Below, piece after piece: positions 45,406 through 54,847 of a stretch of 64,000 nt of DNA. Numbering within the stretch: position 1 is the stretch's first letter; the number at the start of each line of letters is the position of its first letter. The translations under genes and the position numbers were made by a program. Source of the stretch: Halobacteriovorax marinus (lineage in GTDB: Bacteria > Bdellovibrionota > Bacteriovoracia > Bacteriovoracales > Bacteriovoracaceae); assembly GCA_002163155.1 (NCBI GenBank), contig MAAO01000015.1, positions 280,700-344,699 on the forward strand, given 5' to 3'. Under the pieces are notes generated by a model, which was not told the DNA's origin, did not search any database, and saw only the letters and a program-made list of their open reading frames with translations.

Positions 45406-46964
45406 AATTGAATATTCCCGTGTTTTCTCTTAGGTTTATCAACTACTTTATTCTTTAGAACAGTAAAGTACTCAAAAAGCCTTTGGCGAGTTTCCTCTGG
45501 GAAAATAACAGCATCAAGATATCCTCTTTCAGCAGCACGATAAGGATTTGCAAATCTATCTTCATAGTTCTTAACAAGTTCAGCTTTCTTTGTATCGTAA
45601 GCTTCACCTTCTAAGCCTTTAAGCTCATTTCTAAAAATTATATTCACAGCTCCATCGGCACCCATCACAGCGATTTCGCCTGTAGGATAGGAAAGGTTCA
45701 CATCTGAGCGAATATGCTTAGATGCCATTACATCATAAGCTCCACCGTATGCTTTACGAGTGATTAGTGTAACCATTGGAACAGTTGCTTCAGAATAAGC
45801 ATAAAGCAGTTTAGAACCATGTTTAATGATTCCTCCGTACTCTTGTACAGTTCCCGGTAAGAAGCCGGGAACATCAACCAATGTTAAAATTGGAATATCA
45901 AATGCATCACAGAAACGAATAAATCTTGCAGCCTTACACGAAGAATCAATATCCAAAACTCCTGCAAGAATTTGGGGTTGATTGGCTACAATACCAATCT
46001 TAATTCCACCAATTGAAGCAAATCCAACAATTATATTCTTTGCCCAACCTTTATGAACTTCTAAGAATTGAGAATCATCTACAATTTCCAAGATAATTTC
46101 ATTCATATCATATGGTTTCTTTGGGTTAGCAGGAACCAGGTCTTTTAATTTATTATTGTCTCTATTAACAGGGTCAGAAGAATATTTTTCAGTAGGCTTC
46201 GTGAAACAAGCTGTTGGAATATAGGCAAGAAGTTCTCTCACTCTTTCAAAACACTCATCTTCATCTTTACTAATAAATTGTGCAACACCAGACTTTTCAT
46301 TATGAGCTGTTGCTCCACCAAGTTCTTCTTTTGTAACTTCTTCGTGAGTAACAGTCTTAATTACATCTGGACCAGTTACAAACATGTATGAAGATTTATC
46401 AACCATGAAAATAAAATCTGTGATAGCTGGAGAATAAACAGCTCCACCAGCACAAGGTCCCATGATTAAAGAAATCTGCGGAATAACACCAGAACATTTT
46501 ACGTTTCTATAAAAAATTTCAGCATATCCACCAAGAGCATCTACACCCTCTTGAATTCTTGCTCCACCAGAATCATTCATACCAATAATTGGGATTCTGT
46601 TGGCCAAGGCAAAGTCCATTATCTTGCAAATTTTCTTTGCATGATATTCTCCAAGAGCTCCACCCCAACAAGTAAAGTCCTGTGAATAGAGGGCAACTTT
46701 TTTCCCGCTCATTTCTGCAATACCAGTAATGACTCCGTCACCTAAGTATTCAGTTTCTTGCATTCCAAATTCAACACACCTATGTGTGACAAATTTATCA
46801 AATTCTATAAATGTTCCAGGATCTATAAGTCGTTCAATTCTTTCGCGAGCAGTATATTTACCTTGTGAATGTTGTCTTTCAATTCTAGCTGTTCCACCAC
46901 CAAGTTCAGCTTGGCCTCTTTTTTCTAGCAACAGGGCACGTTTCTCTTCTAAAACAGTATCCAT
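45402..46964 (-). CDS. pccB: Carboxyltransferase subunit of propionyl/acetyl-CoA carboxylase
   Basis: This 520-residue subunit transfers CO2 from carboxybiotin to acyl-CoA. It has the paired crotonase-like domains of PccB/AccD5 proteins, with GGARIQEGVDALGGY and LVDVPGFLPG (the two oxyanion regions) and AYGGAYDVM near the end. I chose the ATG with AGGAGG just before it. It heads the three-gene unit. Substrate preference between acetyl-CoA and propionyl-CoA cannot be fixed here; the mutase/MeaB pair supports propionyl-CoA. Confidence 0.92.
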   Translation of the reverse strand: MDTVLEEKRALLLEKRGQAELGGGTARIERQHSQGKYTARERIERLIDPGTFIEFDKFVTHRCVEFGMQETEYLGDGVITGIAEMSGKKVALYSQDFTCWGGALGEYHAKKICKIMDFALANRIPIIGMNDSGGARIQEGVDALGGYAEIFYRNVKCSGVIPQISLIMGPCAGGAVYSPAITDFIFMVDKSSYMFVTGPDVIKTVTHEEVTKEELGGATAHNEKSGVAQFISKDEDECFERVRELLAYIPTACFTKPTEKYSSDPVNRDNNKLKDLVPANPKKPYDMNEIILEIVDDSQFLEVHKGWAKNIIVGFASIGGIKIGIVANQPQILAGVLDIDSSCKAARFIRFCDAFDIPILTLVDVPGFLPGTVQEYGGIIKHGSKLLYAYSEATVPMVTLITRKAYGGAYDVMASKHIRSDVNLSYPTGEIAVMGADGAVNIIFRNELKGLEGEAYDTKKAELVKNYEDRFANPYRAAERGYLDAVIFPEETRQRLFEYFTVLKNKVVDKPKRKHGNIQL

Positions 46965-47042
46965 ATATCCTCCTAAAATAGTGGCGATATCATACAATTT
47001 TAGGTGTAGAAGAGCTACCTTGATGCGTCATACAGCAATCAG

Positions 47043-47063
47043 CTAACGCACTAAAATGCGCAA
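47043..47063. promoter_or_regulatory. Candidate operator of the carboxylase operon
   Basis: TAACGCA-CTAAAA-TGCGCAA is an inverted repeat (CGCA/TGCG core) 80-100 bases before pccB and just past the terminator of the upstream activator gene. A related pattern, GCACA-N9-TGTGC, lies upstream of the mutase gene. A shared regulator is possible but the spacers differ. Confidence 0.3.
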
Positions 47064-47073
47064 TGCTGCAAAC

Positions 47074-47098
47074 AAAAAAAGCCTCACTTAGTGAGGCT
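47074..47098 (-). terminator. Intrinsic terminator of the sigma-54 activator gene
   Basis: On the minus strand AGCCTCAC pairs perfectly with GTGAGGCT around a TAA loop, followed by seven T residues. Confidence 0.9.
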
Positions 47099-47122
47099 CA
47101 TTTCTTAGTTATTTTAATTTTC

Positions 47123-48694
47123 TTATTCGCCAGCGGCTTTCTTCCTCTTATCAAGGCCGTATTTATCAACCTTCATTATCAGTGAAGCTCTTGAAACACC
47201 TAGCTCTTTAGATAATTTTGATTTGTTGTAGTTACAACGCTTCAAACCTTCCTTAATCATCATAGCTTCAAGTTCTTCTAGAGCATCCCTAAGAGAACCA
47301 TTTGTATTAATTCCGCGAGATGCAGCAGCTGGTTTTTCTCCATAATCTAATATTCTTGCACTTAATAGATCTGGAGTAATCATTTTATCTTCGCCAGCTA
47401 GAACAACTAACCTTTCAATTTCATTTTCAAGTTCACGAACATTCCCTGGCCAGTGATAGTCTAAGAATTTTTCCATACATTTTTTGGAAAATTGCTTCAT
47501 GGCAAATCCACCCTCATCACATCTCTTCTTTAAGAAATAATCCATAAGAATTGGAATATCCTCTACTCTCTCCTTTAGAGAAGGTAGATCAACATTAATA
47601 ACATTGATTCTATAATAGAGATCTTCTCTAAATTCACCACTTGCCATCATTGCTTTTAAATCTTTATTTGTTGCTGCTAAAATTCTAACATCAGTCTTTC
47701 TAGGTGCATGAGCACCTACTGGCAGGTATGTTCCCTCTTGAAGGACTCTTAGTAATTTTACTTGCATACTTAGAGACGTATCTCCAATTTCATCCAAAAA
47801 TAATGTTCCACCATTTGCAACTTCAAAAAGCCCAGCCTTATCTTTTATTGCTCCTGTAAATGAACCTTTAACATGACCAAATAATTCAGAATCGAGAAGG
47901 TTATCATTAAATGCAGAGCAGTTCACAGGAACAAATTGGTTGTCCTTTCTCGGTGAATAGAAATGTACCGCTTTAGCAACAAGCTCTTTACCTGTTCCAT
48001 TTTCACCTTGTATAAGTACTGAAGACTCAGAAGATGAAATCTTCTCTAGTAGTCTATAGATCTTTTGCATATTCTTAGATTTACCAATCATCATATGATA
48101 ACGATACTTATCTCCAAGCTCCGAATTTAACTCTTTAATTCTATTTTCACGTTTAGATATCTCAGAGTGGAATGTTTTAATTTCATCAGCCACAAGCTCT
48201 ACAAGCTCTTGTAGAGACTCTTCCTCTCTAGGGAACAATTTTCTAAGGCCATCAACCGCAGCTGTTGCATCTGCCTCATTAGCCCCTTCAGAAATCATAT
48301 GCTTCTTAATATCTTTTATCTCTTCTTCAGTAATGGAGCTCGATATAAACGGATAAGCAAATACTGTACCTAAAATTTCTCCATCAACCTCAATTTTTGC
48401 ACCTACACCTTTTACATGCTTAAAAAATGTATCAAATGACTTAGCATCTTCAGATTCACCCTCAAGAGTATCAGTAACTTTTTCAATATCTTGTCCAATA
48501 TAGTTATACCCATGACTCATTTGCATCTGAACTTTTAAGAAATGATTTTTAAACTCATGGCCTTTATCTATATGGCCACTGCGAATTTTATAATGCATAT
48601 CAGAGTATACTTGCTCAACACCAAACCATTTCCCGAGAATTTCCTCGAGTTTTGAAATTACATGCAGCCCGCTAATCTCTTTCCAGTTAATCAT
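47123..48694 (-). CDS. Sigma-54-dependent transcriptional activator
   Basis: The 523-residue protein is an NtrC-family activator: N-terminal sensor (1-170), a coiled-coil linker, an AAA+ domain and a Fis-type helix-turn-helix. Walker A is GENGTGKE (230-237). The sigma-54 contact loop is GSFTGA (277-282), where most family members have GAFTGA. GGTLFLDEIGD gives Walker B. The helix-turn-helix is near 480-515, with NYNKSKLSKELGVSRASL. The sensor looks like a PocR- or GAF-type ligand domain; there is no receiver domain, so no phosphorelay is implied. It is monocistronic, with its own terminator. A natural target is the sigma-54 promoter at 38 kb, but this is not shown. Confidence 0.9.
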   Translation of the reverse strand: MINWKEISGLHVISKLEEILGKWFGVEQVYSDMHYKIRSGHIDKGHEFKNHFLKVQMQMSHGYNYIGQDIEKVTDTLEGESEDAKSFDTFFKHVKGVGAKIEVDGEILGTVFAYPFISSSITEEEIKDIKKHMISEGANEADATAAVDGLRKLFPREEESLQELVELVADEIKTFHSEISKRENRIKELNSELGDKYRYHMMIGKSKNMQKIYRLLEKISSSESSVLIQGENGTGKELVAKAVHFYSPRKDNQFVPVNCSAFNDNLLDSELFGHVKGSFTGAIKDKAGLFEVANGGTLFLDEIGDTSLSMQVKLLRVLQEGTYLPVGAHAPRKTDVRILAATNKDLKAMMASGEFREDLYYRINVINVDLPSLKERVEDIPILMDYFLKKRCDEGGFAMKQFSKKCMEKFLDYHWPGNVRELENEIERLVVLAGEDKMITPDLLSARILDYGEKPAAASRGINTNGSLRDALEELEAMMIKEGLKRCNYNKSKLSKELGVSRASLIMKVDKYGLDKRKKAAGE

Positions 48695-48879
48695 TTCAAA
48701 ATCTCCATTTCACACCGACGTGTTGAAAAATAATCCGCATTCTTCGGATAAATCTGTCTAACTTTTCGGCACTTAAAAGGAAATCTTTAGGAAAATGTAG
48801 AGATTTTTGACAAAGACAAATCAGTCAAACCACTGATTTCACATGAAACAAACAAATATTACGGAGTATTGATTAAACT

Positions 48880-49437
48880 CTAGTGACCAAAGATTAGTCT
48901 CTTGACCCTAGGAAAAAAAGATTTCATTTCCCACGCCTGAGGTCCTGCAAATTTCTTCAAATTTATGAAATTAGAATCAAACAAATAGGTCTCGGGAACT
49001 CTAACCGTACCAAATAGTCCCATCGACGCTCCCGATTTATCGTGTGCAACAACTATATTTGACGGAAGCTTTCCAAATCGCTTTAAAAATTTCTTAATTT
49101 TCTTATCATCATCATTAACTGCAAGCAGAAGAAATTTAACATTTTCTTTTTCGAACTTAGCTGCAAACTTTATAAACTCTGGAAACTCTGCCTCACATGG
49201 TGCACACCAGGTTCCCCAAAAGTGCACAAAGGTAGCATTAGCTCCATTAAAAAATGCCTTAGTCAGAGGCTCTTTAGTTTTAAATTCATCTAAAGAAAAA
49301 TCAGGCATCATCTTGAGAATTGGCTCAGAATCTCCAGCAGACAACATTCCCTCAAACTTCTTTCTCTCAAAAAGTGAATAGGCTAAGGTTAAACTAAGGA
49401 CTAATGTTATTACTAGGGTTTTAGAACTTAATGACAT
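48880..49437 (-). CDS. TlpA/ResA-like membrane-anchored thioredoxin
   Basis: The 185-residue protein has an N-terminal anchor or signal helix (LVITLVLSLTLAYSLF) and a thioredoxin fold with the active site WCAPC. A cis-proline segment (RVPETYLF) follows. TlpA/ResA proteins reduce cytochrome c or other periplasmic disulfides. The chosen ATG follows a weak GGA; an upstream start would lie within the rplQ terminator hairpin and is rejected. It stands just downstream of rplQ, separated by that terminator. Confidence 0.87.
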   Translation of the reverse strand: MSLSSKTLVITLVLSLTLAYSLFERKKFEGMLSAGDSEPILKMMPDFSLDEFKTKEPLTKAFFNGANATFVHFWGTWCAPCEAEFPEFIKFAAKFEKENVKFLLLAVNDDDKKIKKFLKRFGKLPSNIVVAHDKSGASMGLFGTVRVPETYLFDSNFINLKKFAGPQAWEMKSFFPRVKRLIFGH

Positions 49438-49451
49438 AATTTTCCACAAAC

Positions 49452-49479
49452 AAAAAAACCTTCGGCGCAAACCGAAGGT
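49452..49479 (-). terminator. Terminator of the S10-alpha ribosomal cluster
   Basis: Minus-strand stem ACCTTCGG/CCGAAGGT with a TTTGCG loop is followed by seven T residues, 29 bases after the rplQ stop. Confidence 0.92.
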
Positions 49480-49507
49480 CTTTTGAACTTTTAAACTAAA
49501 CTTTGAA

Positions 49508-49864
49508 CTAGTCTACTAGAGCAATGTAAGCCATTGGAGCGTTGTCACCAACTCTACCATCAGCCATTCTCATGATTCTAGTGTATCCACCATTTCTTTC
49601 TTTAAACTTAGGAGCAACGTCATTAAATAATTTCTGAACAGCGTCTTTATTGTTTATTTTTTTGAAAGCTAGTCTTCTATTTGCAACAGTATCTTCTTTT
49701 GCAATAGTGATTAGTTTTTCAACAAATGGCTGGATTGCCTTACACTTAGTAATTGTAGTCTTAATCTTACCATGATCGATTATTTCGATAGCTAGGTTTT
49801 TCATAAGAGAAACTCTATGTGCAGGACCATTTCCAATATTATACTTATGCTTTTGATGTCTCAT
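49508..49864 (-). CDS. rplQ: Ribosomal protein L17
   Basis: L17 (118 residues) binds near the exit tunnel of the large subunit. MRHQKHKYNIG, RVSLMKNLA and the closing YTRIMRMADGRVGDNAPMA are family signatures. It is the last gene of the ribosomal cluster and lies 54 bases after rpoA. Confidence 0.97.
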   Translation of the reverse strand: MRHQKHKYNIGNGPAHRVSLMKNLAIEIIDHGKIKTTITKCKAIQPFVEKLITIAKEDTVANRRLAFKKINNKDAVQKLFNDVAPKFKERNGGYTRIMRMADGRVGDNAPMAYIALVD

Positions 49865-49918
49865 AACTTCAACTCCTATGCACTTCTTATTAAGAAGTAC
49901 AGTCCCTCAACGTAGGAC

Positions 49919-50932
49919 TTACTCACCATCTTGAAGGTCTTTCATTATTGAATCAACCTTCATTCCAAGACCAAGTCCCATATTACTGAGAATTTCTTTA
50001 ATTTCGTTTAACGATTTACGACCAAAGTTCTTTGTTCTTAACATTTCACCTTCTGTCTTAGAAACTAACTCATAAATATATTTGATGTTAGCATTCTGTA
50101 AACAGTTAGCAGAACGTACAGACAATTCTAGCTCAGAAACAGGCTTTAATAGAGCACTGTTTGCAGGACTAGCAGCTTGTGCCGGCGCCTTTTCCATTCT
50201 TACAACTTCTTCTTCATCTTCAAAGTTTAAGAATACAGCAAGCTGGTCTCTCAAAATCTTTGCAGAATATGCAACTGCATCTTGAGGCTGAATACCAGCG
50301 TTAGTCCAAACTTCTAATGTCAATTTGTCAAAGTCCGTTCTCTTTCCTACACGAGAGTTTGTAACTGTAAAGTTAACTCTGTGAACTGGAGAGAAAAGAG
50401 TATCAACATAAATCCAACCAACAGGAAGATCATATGTTTCTTTATTTTCTAAAGCAGTAACATAACCTTTACCTCTTGCAATCTTAAGCTCAACGTTAAT
50501 TGAACCACCAGAAGAAACGTTACAAATAACGTGCTCAGGATTAAGAACTTCAAGACTTGCACTTTCAGAGATATCTCCAGCAGTTACAGGACCTTCACCA
50601 CTCTTATCAAGAGTAAGAATAACTTCTTCTTTACCTTTCAGCTTAAAGAATACTTCCTTTAAGTTAAGAATAATTTCAGAAACTTCTTCCTTCACATTAT
50701 TAATAGTCCCAAACTCGTGCTCAACACCTTCTACTCTGATAGCAACAATACCGGCTCCCTGTAGAGAAGAAAGTAATGCTCTCCTCAAAGAGTTCCCTAA
50801 TGTTTGTCCGTAACCTCTTTCAAGTGGCTTTGCGACAAACTTTCCGTAGTTTGCTTTCATACTCTCATTGTCTGATTCTAAAGAAACAGGCCTGATCATA
50901 TTCGTCCAGTTTTTTGCTACAAAATTATCCAC
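49919..50932 (-). CDS. rpoA: RNA polymerase alpha subunit
   Basis: Alpha (337 residues) dimerises to start RNA polymerase assembly. The N-terminal domain has the [19 protein letters not shown] hallmark; an acidic, proline/alanine linker (about 235-260) follows, and the C-terminal domain holds the two-helix [17 protein letters not shown]- and activator-binding motif. The start codon is GTG with AAGGAG seven bases before. rpsD, usually between rpsK and rpoA, is missing. Confidence 0.97.
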   Translation of the reverse strand: MDNFVAKNWTNMIRPVSLESDNESMKANYGKFVAKPLERGYGQTLGNSLRRALLSSLQGAGIVAIRVEGVEHEFGTINNVKEEVSEIILNLKEVFFKLKGKEEVILTLDKSGEGPVTAGDISESASLEVLNPEHVICNVSSGGSINVELKIARGKGYVTALENKETYDLPVGWIYVDTLFSPVHRVNFTVTNSRVGKRTDFDKLTLEVWTNAGIQPQDAVAYSAKILRDQLAVFLNFEDEEEVVRMEKAPAQAASPANSALLKPVSELELSVRSANCLQNANIKYIYELVSKTEGEMLRTKNFGRKSLNEIKEILSNMGLGLGMKVDSIMKDLQDGE

Positions 50933-50956
50933 GGATAATCTCCTTACTATATTCGA

Positions 50957-51343
50957 TTAAACTCTTCTTCTCTTAGGTGCACGACATCCATTGTGAGGAA
51001 TTGGTGACTTATCTGCAACAGAAGTTATTCTCAACCCAGCGCCAATTAGTGCTCTGATCGCGTTTTCTCTTCCTGCCCCAGGACCCTTAACTCTTACATC
51101 AACAGAACTTAAACCGTGCTCCATCGCTTTCTTAGCAGCATCTACAGATGCCATCTGTGCAGCGAAAGGAGTAGATTTTTTAGATCCACGAAATCCAAGT
51201 TGTCCAGCTGATGCCCATGCAATAGCTCCACCATTAGGATCTGTAAAAGTTATTATTGTGTTATTAAAAGAACATTGAATATGGCAGATACCATGAGGAA
51301 TATTCTTTTTAACTTTCTTTTTATTACTAGTTTTCTTTACCAT
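50957..51343 (-). CDS. rpsK: Ribosomal protein S11
   Basis: S11 (128 residues) forms part of the 30S platform. [36 protein letters not shown] and the closing [12 protein letters not shown] are typical. It has a lysine-rich N-terminus. rpoA follows directly after 24 bases. Confidence 0.98.
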   Translation of the reverse strand: MVKKTSNKKKVKKNIPHGICHIQCSFNNTIITFTDPNGGAIAWASAGQLGFRGSKKSTPFAAQMASVDAAKKAMEHGLSSVDVRVKGPGAGRENAIRALIGAGLRITSVADKSPIPHNGCRAPKRRRV

Positions 51344-51360
51344 TTTAAAACTCCAACTAT

Positions 51361-51732
51361 TTACTTAGTCTTTTTTCCAGCAATTGCTTTCGCAGGACCT
51401 TTTCTAGTTCTAGCATTTGTACTAGTCCTTTGTCCTCTTACTGGTAGACCTCTTCTGTGACGAACACCTCTGTAACAACCAAGATCTTTCAATCTTTTAA
51501 TGTTTAGACCAATCTCTCTTCTGAGATCACCCTCTACAGTGTAATCACCCTCTAAGATTAAACGAATGTTGTTCGCCTCCTCTTCAGTTAGGTCATTTGA
51601 GTTTTTATTAATTTCAATTCCCGCTTTTGTGAGAGACTCTTCTGCCACTTTAGGACCAACCCCATAGATTGATCTTAAAGCAATTCTCATCACTTTATTA
51701 CGAGGAATATCAACACCAAGTATTCTTGCCAT
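51361..51732 (-). CDS. rpsM: Ribosomal protein S13
   Basis: S13 (123 residues) sits in the 30S head and contacts t[14 protein letters not shown], the [11 protein letters not shown] helix-hairpin-helix and the C-terminal [20 protein letters not shown] tail are present. Confidence 0.98.
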   Translation of the reverse strand: MARILGVDIPRNKVMRIALRSIYGVGPKVAEESLTKAGIEINKNSNDLTEEEANNIRLILEGDYTVEGDLRREIGLNIKRLKDLGCYRGVRHRRGLPVRGQRTSTNARTRKGPAKAIAGKKTK

Positions 51733-51753
51733 AGCTACACTCCCCTAAGGTTT

Positions 51754-51870
51754 TTAACCTTGTCTTTGTTTATGTTTAGGGTTTGTCTTACAAACAACCC
51801 TTAATACACCTTTTCTTTTTACAACTTTACAGTCTTTGCACATTACTTTAACTGACGCTCTAACTTTCAT
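51754..51870 (-). CDS. rpmJ: Ribosomal protein L36
   Basis: The 38-residue protein ([17 protein letters not shown]...) has the zinc ligands C11, C14, C27 and H33, as in the C+ form of L36. It lies between infA and rpsM, where rpmJ usually is. Confidence 0.96.
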   Translation of the reverse strand: MKVRASVKVMCKDCKVVKRKGVLRVVCKTNPKHKQRQG

Positions 51871-51900
51871 AACATCCTCTTTAACAGTACTTTATAATGC

Positions 51901-52125
51901 CTACCGGCCTTTACTTCTATATGTGATTCTTCCTTTCGAAAGATCATATTTACTAATTTCAACGAGCACTTTGTCACCTGGAAGGATCTTAATAAAGTGC
52001 ATTCTCATCTTTCCACTAATATGGGCGATAACACTATGCCCATTTGGCAAATTAACTTTAAACTTTGTATTGGGAAGTAGTTCAACTACCTCTCCTTCTA
52101 TCTCTAAGACTTCTGTATTTGCCAT
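51901..52125 (-). CDS. infA: Translation initiation factor IF-1
   Basis: The 74-residue OB-fold protein binds the 30S A site during initiation. [25 protein letters not shown] and [13 protein letters not shown] match IF-1. Confidence 0.97.
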   Translation of the reverse strand: MANTEVLEIEGEVVELLPNTKFKVNLPNGHSVIAHISGKMRMHFIKILPGDKVLVEISKYDLSKGRITYRSKGR

Positions 52126-52208
52126 TAAGTCAAAACTCCACTGATCCCTGCCTTATATCTAAAGCGGGATGAATTTGCAACATATATTGATATTTTTATA
52201 GTTAAACT

Positions 52209-52847
52209 CTAATTGTTTACAGCTGCCTCAACAAGGGTAAACACCTCTACTGCTGATTTAGATGCATCTATTCTCACAAGGGACCCTTTCTCTTCGTAAT
52301 ACTCAAGAATTGGTGCAATTGTACTCTTAAAGACTTCCAGTCTGTTTCTAACCGTCTCCTCATTATCATCTTTACGATGTATGAGGTCTTCCCCAGAAAT
52401 GTCACATTTCCCTGGAACCTTTGGAGGCCTAGAAATTAAATTATAAATCTCTCCACTCTTTGGAGCAATTCTTCGATTTGAAATTCTCTCTATAAGGACT
52501 TCTAAATCAATATCAAAAAAGATAGCCCTTGAAGCACTGCCTTTTAAGACTTCTGTTTCTAACAACTTTACTTGCTCAATATTTCGCGGAAACCCGTCGA
52601 ATATATAAGCCGTATCACCAATATCACAATTGGCATTTAAGAGTTCTAAAATAACTTGATCATTAACTAGGTCACCACGATCCATGATACCCTTAACTTT
52701 TTGACCTAATTCAGAATCTTTAGCAATTTCATTTCTAAGCAGATCACCAGTTGAAATATGGTTATAACCAAAGCTTTCAACGATATTCTTAGCCTGAGTA
52801 CCTTTACCTGTCCCAGGCGCACCTAACAAAATCAACTGTGGTCTCAT
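52209..52847 (-). CDS. adk: Adenylate kinase
   Basis: The enzyme converts AMP and ATP into two ADP. Its 212 residues contain the P-loop GAPGTGKGTQ, FDGFPRN and a lid with NLISRPPKVPGKCD. The lid keeps a single cysteine and is not a full four-cysteine zinc lid. The start overlaps the secY stop by one base, and it precedes infA; map, often found here, is absent. Confidence 0.97.
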   Translation of the reverse strand: MRPQLILLGAPGTGKGTQAKNIVESFGYNHISTGDLLRNEIAKDSELGQKVKGIMDRGDLVNDQVILELLNANCDIGDTAYIFDGFPRNIEQVKLLETEVLKGSASRAIFFDIDLEVLIERISNRRIAPKSGEIYNLISRPPKVPGKCDISGEDLIHRKDDNEETVRNRLEVFKSTIAPILEYYEEKGSLVRIDASKSAVEVFTLVEAAVNN

Positions 52848-54157
52848 TAAAACCTTCTATTTTGTCCGTTATATTTTCCTTTGGACTTATATGCTGTCTC
52901 ATATTTATCGGAAAACATAAAGGCTTGAACATTCATCATCACACGAACACAAACACTGACCAATATAAGCAGCGATGTTCCACCAAATCTCGTGTTTCCA
53001 CCAGTAGCAATTGTAGGTAATATACAAATCACAACAAGAAAGAGTGCACCAAAGAAAGTCATTCTATTTAAAATAAAATCTAAATATTCCCTTGTTTTTG
53101 CCCCAGGTCTAACTCCAGGAACAAAGGCATTATTCTTCTGCAACATTTCAGCAACTTTCTTAGTCTTAAACTGAATTGGAGCATAAAAATAAGTCATATA
53201 AACAATTAACAATGCAAACATAATATTAAATAACAACTGCCCAGGATACAGTGACTGAATCATTGTATCTAAGTATGGCTTTAACGGATTTGCTTCCGAG
53301 ACAAAGTTAGCCATTGTTGCCGGAGCTGCCAATAAAGATGACGCGAGAATAGGAGGCATAACTCCACCAGTATCTACCCTAATAGGAAGAGACTGTGTTC
53401 CACCATAAACTTTATTATGAACAACTTTTTTTGCATATTGCACAGGTATACTTCGATGAGACCTCTCAATAAATGCAACAACAAAGAACCCAACTAATAT
53501 CACAGCCAATGTGATAAGAAGACTAATTCCAGTCAATTCTCCGTTTCTATAAAGAGTTAACTTTTGCATCATTTCAGCAGGAAGCTCAACAGCGATTCCG
53601 GCAAAAATAATTAAAGAAATACCATTCTCAAGACCATACTCTGTAATTCTCTCTCCAAGCCACAACAAGAACATCGTTCCAGCACAAAGAGTAATAACAG
53701 TAGTTATTCTAAACAGAAGTCCTGGCTCAGGTATTACTGGAATATTACCAGTGCTTTTAAAGCCTTCAAACATCACAGCCATTCCCCAGCCTTGTACAGC
53801 ACAGAGTCCAACCGTTGCATACCTAGTCCATTTCTGGATCTTCTTATGCCCCTCTGAATCTTCTTGCATCTCTTGAATCTGAGGTATTACCTCACCCAAA
53901 AGGGAAAAGATAATAGATGTCGTAATGTACGGCATAATACCTAAAGCAAGTACAGAAAATCTCTTAAAAGCTCCACCACTGAAAGTGTTGATAAGATCAA
54001 AGATCCCACCACCAGATTCAGAAAAATATGAAGCAATAGCAGCTGCATTTACACCTGGAACAGGTATTTGCGCAGCCATTCTATACACAGCAAGTAATAT
54101 AAACGTAAAAAATACTTTCTTCTTAAGCTCTTCTAGCTTTCCTTGAGCACTGGCCAT
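52847..54157 (-). CDS. secY: Protein translocase subunit SecY
   Basis: SecY is the ten-helix channel for protein export and insertion. The 436 residues include the conserved GIMPYITTSIIFSLL, AKKVVHNKVYGGTQSLPI and VRPGAKTREYLDFIL regions. It lies between rplO and adk, as in other spc operons. Confidence 0.98.
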   Translation of the reverse strand: MASAQGKLEELKKKVFFTFILLAVYRMAAQIPVPGVNAAAIASYFSESGGGIFDLINTFSGGAFKRFSVLALGIMPYITTSIIFSLLGEVIPQIQEMQEDSEGHKKIQKWTRYATVGLCAVQGWGMAVMFEGFKSTGNIPVIPEPGLLFRITTVITLCAGTMFLLWLGERITEYGLENGISLIIFAGIAVELPAEMMQKLTLYRNGELTGISLLITLAVILVGFFVVAFIERSHRSIPVQYAKKVVHNKVYGGTQSLPIRVDTGGVMPPILASSLLAAPATMANFVSEANPLKPYLDTMIQSLYPGQLLFNIMFALLIVYMTYFYAPIQFKTKKVAEMLQKNNAFVPGVRPGAKTREYLDFILNRMTFFGALFLVVICILPTIATGGNTRFGGTSLLILVSVCVRVMMNVQAFMFSDKYETAYKSKGKYNGQNRRF

Positions 54158-54173
54158 TTAAATGAATCCTTAC

Positions 54174-54629
54174 TTATTTAGTTTCAATCTTTCCACCAGC
54201 TTTAGAAATTAACTCTAGAGCTGATTTTGAGAACTTATCTATATTAACAAAAGTTAATGATTTGGAAAGCTCTCCGTTAGCAAGTATCTTAATTGGTCTT
54301 CTTTTGTTAATCCCTTTTAGTACACCGTTGGCAACTAAAGACTCACGACTAACTTCTTGACCATCAAATTTTGCTTCAATTGCTGAAAGGTTAACTTCGG
54401 CATAGATTGTCTTGAAAGGTGCATTTGAGAAACCTCTTTTAGGTAATCTCATGTATAGAGGCATTGCTCCACCTTCAAAACCAACTCTAGTTCCACCACC
54501 AGATCTTGCTTTCTGACCCTTGTGACCTTTACCGGCCTGCTTACCTTGTCCTGAAGCTTGTCCACGACCAAGTCTTTTTATGTTTCTATGTGCGCCCTTA
54601 GGGCTGCTCAAATTATTTAACGTTAACAT
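54174..54629 (-). CDS. rplO: Ribosomal protein L15
   Basis: L15 (151 residues) is a large-subunit assembly protein. The RNA-binding N-terminus has RLGRGQASGQGKQAGKGHKG and a glycine-rich GGGTRVGFEGGAMPLYMRLPK segment, both characteristic. Confidence 0.97.
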   Translation of the reverse strand: MLTLNNLSSPKGAHRNIKRLGRGQASGQGKQAGKGHKGQKARSGGGTRVGFEGGAMPLYMRLPKRGFSNAPFKTIYAEVNLSAIEAKFDGQEVSRESLVANGVLKGINKRRPIKILANGELSKSLTFVNIDKFSKSALELISKAGGKIETK

Positions 54630-54647
54630 AGTATCCTCTATCTAGTC

Positions 54648-54833
54648 TTAATTCTCTTTAATATCTAAAAGGTGAATTACTTTTTTGATCATTCCACGAA
54701 CAGCAGGAGTATTCTCTAATGTACTTATAGTTCCTGTCTTTCTAAGACCTAAACCTCGTACGTTAGCTTTCTGCTTTGGGTTACAACCAATAGTACTTTT
54801 CTTCAACTTTACAGTTATAGTTTTTCCGGCCAT
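54648..54833 (-). CDS. rpmD: Ribosomal protein L30
   Basis: The 61-residue protein has the short L30 form with LKKSTIGCNPKQKA, GLGLRKTG and a final HLLDIKEN. It is not present in every bacterium. Confidence 0.95.
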   Translation of the reverse strand: MAGKTITVKLKKSTIGCNPKQKANVRGLGLRKTGTISTLENTPAVRGMIKKVIHLLDIKEN

Positions 54834-54847
54834 TTCATTATCCTCGA

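Noticed and set aside
49438..49470. A longer start for the TlpA-like protein
   Set aside because: It would begin within the rplQ terminator hairpin and would put a basic extension before the anchor helix.
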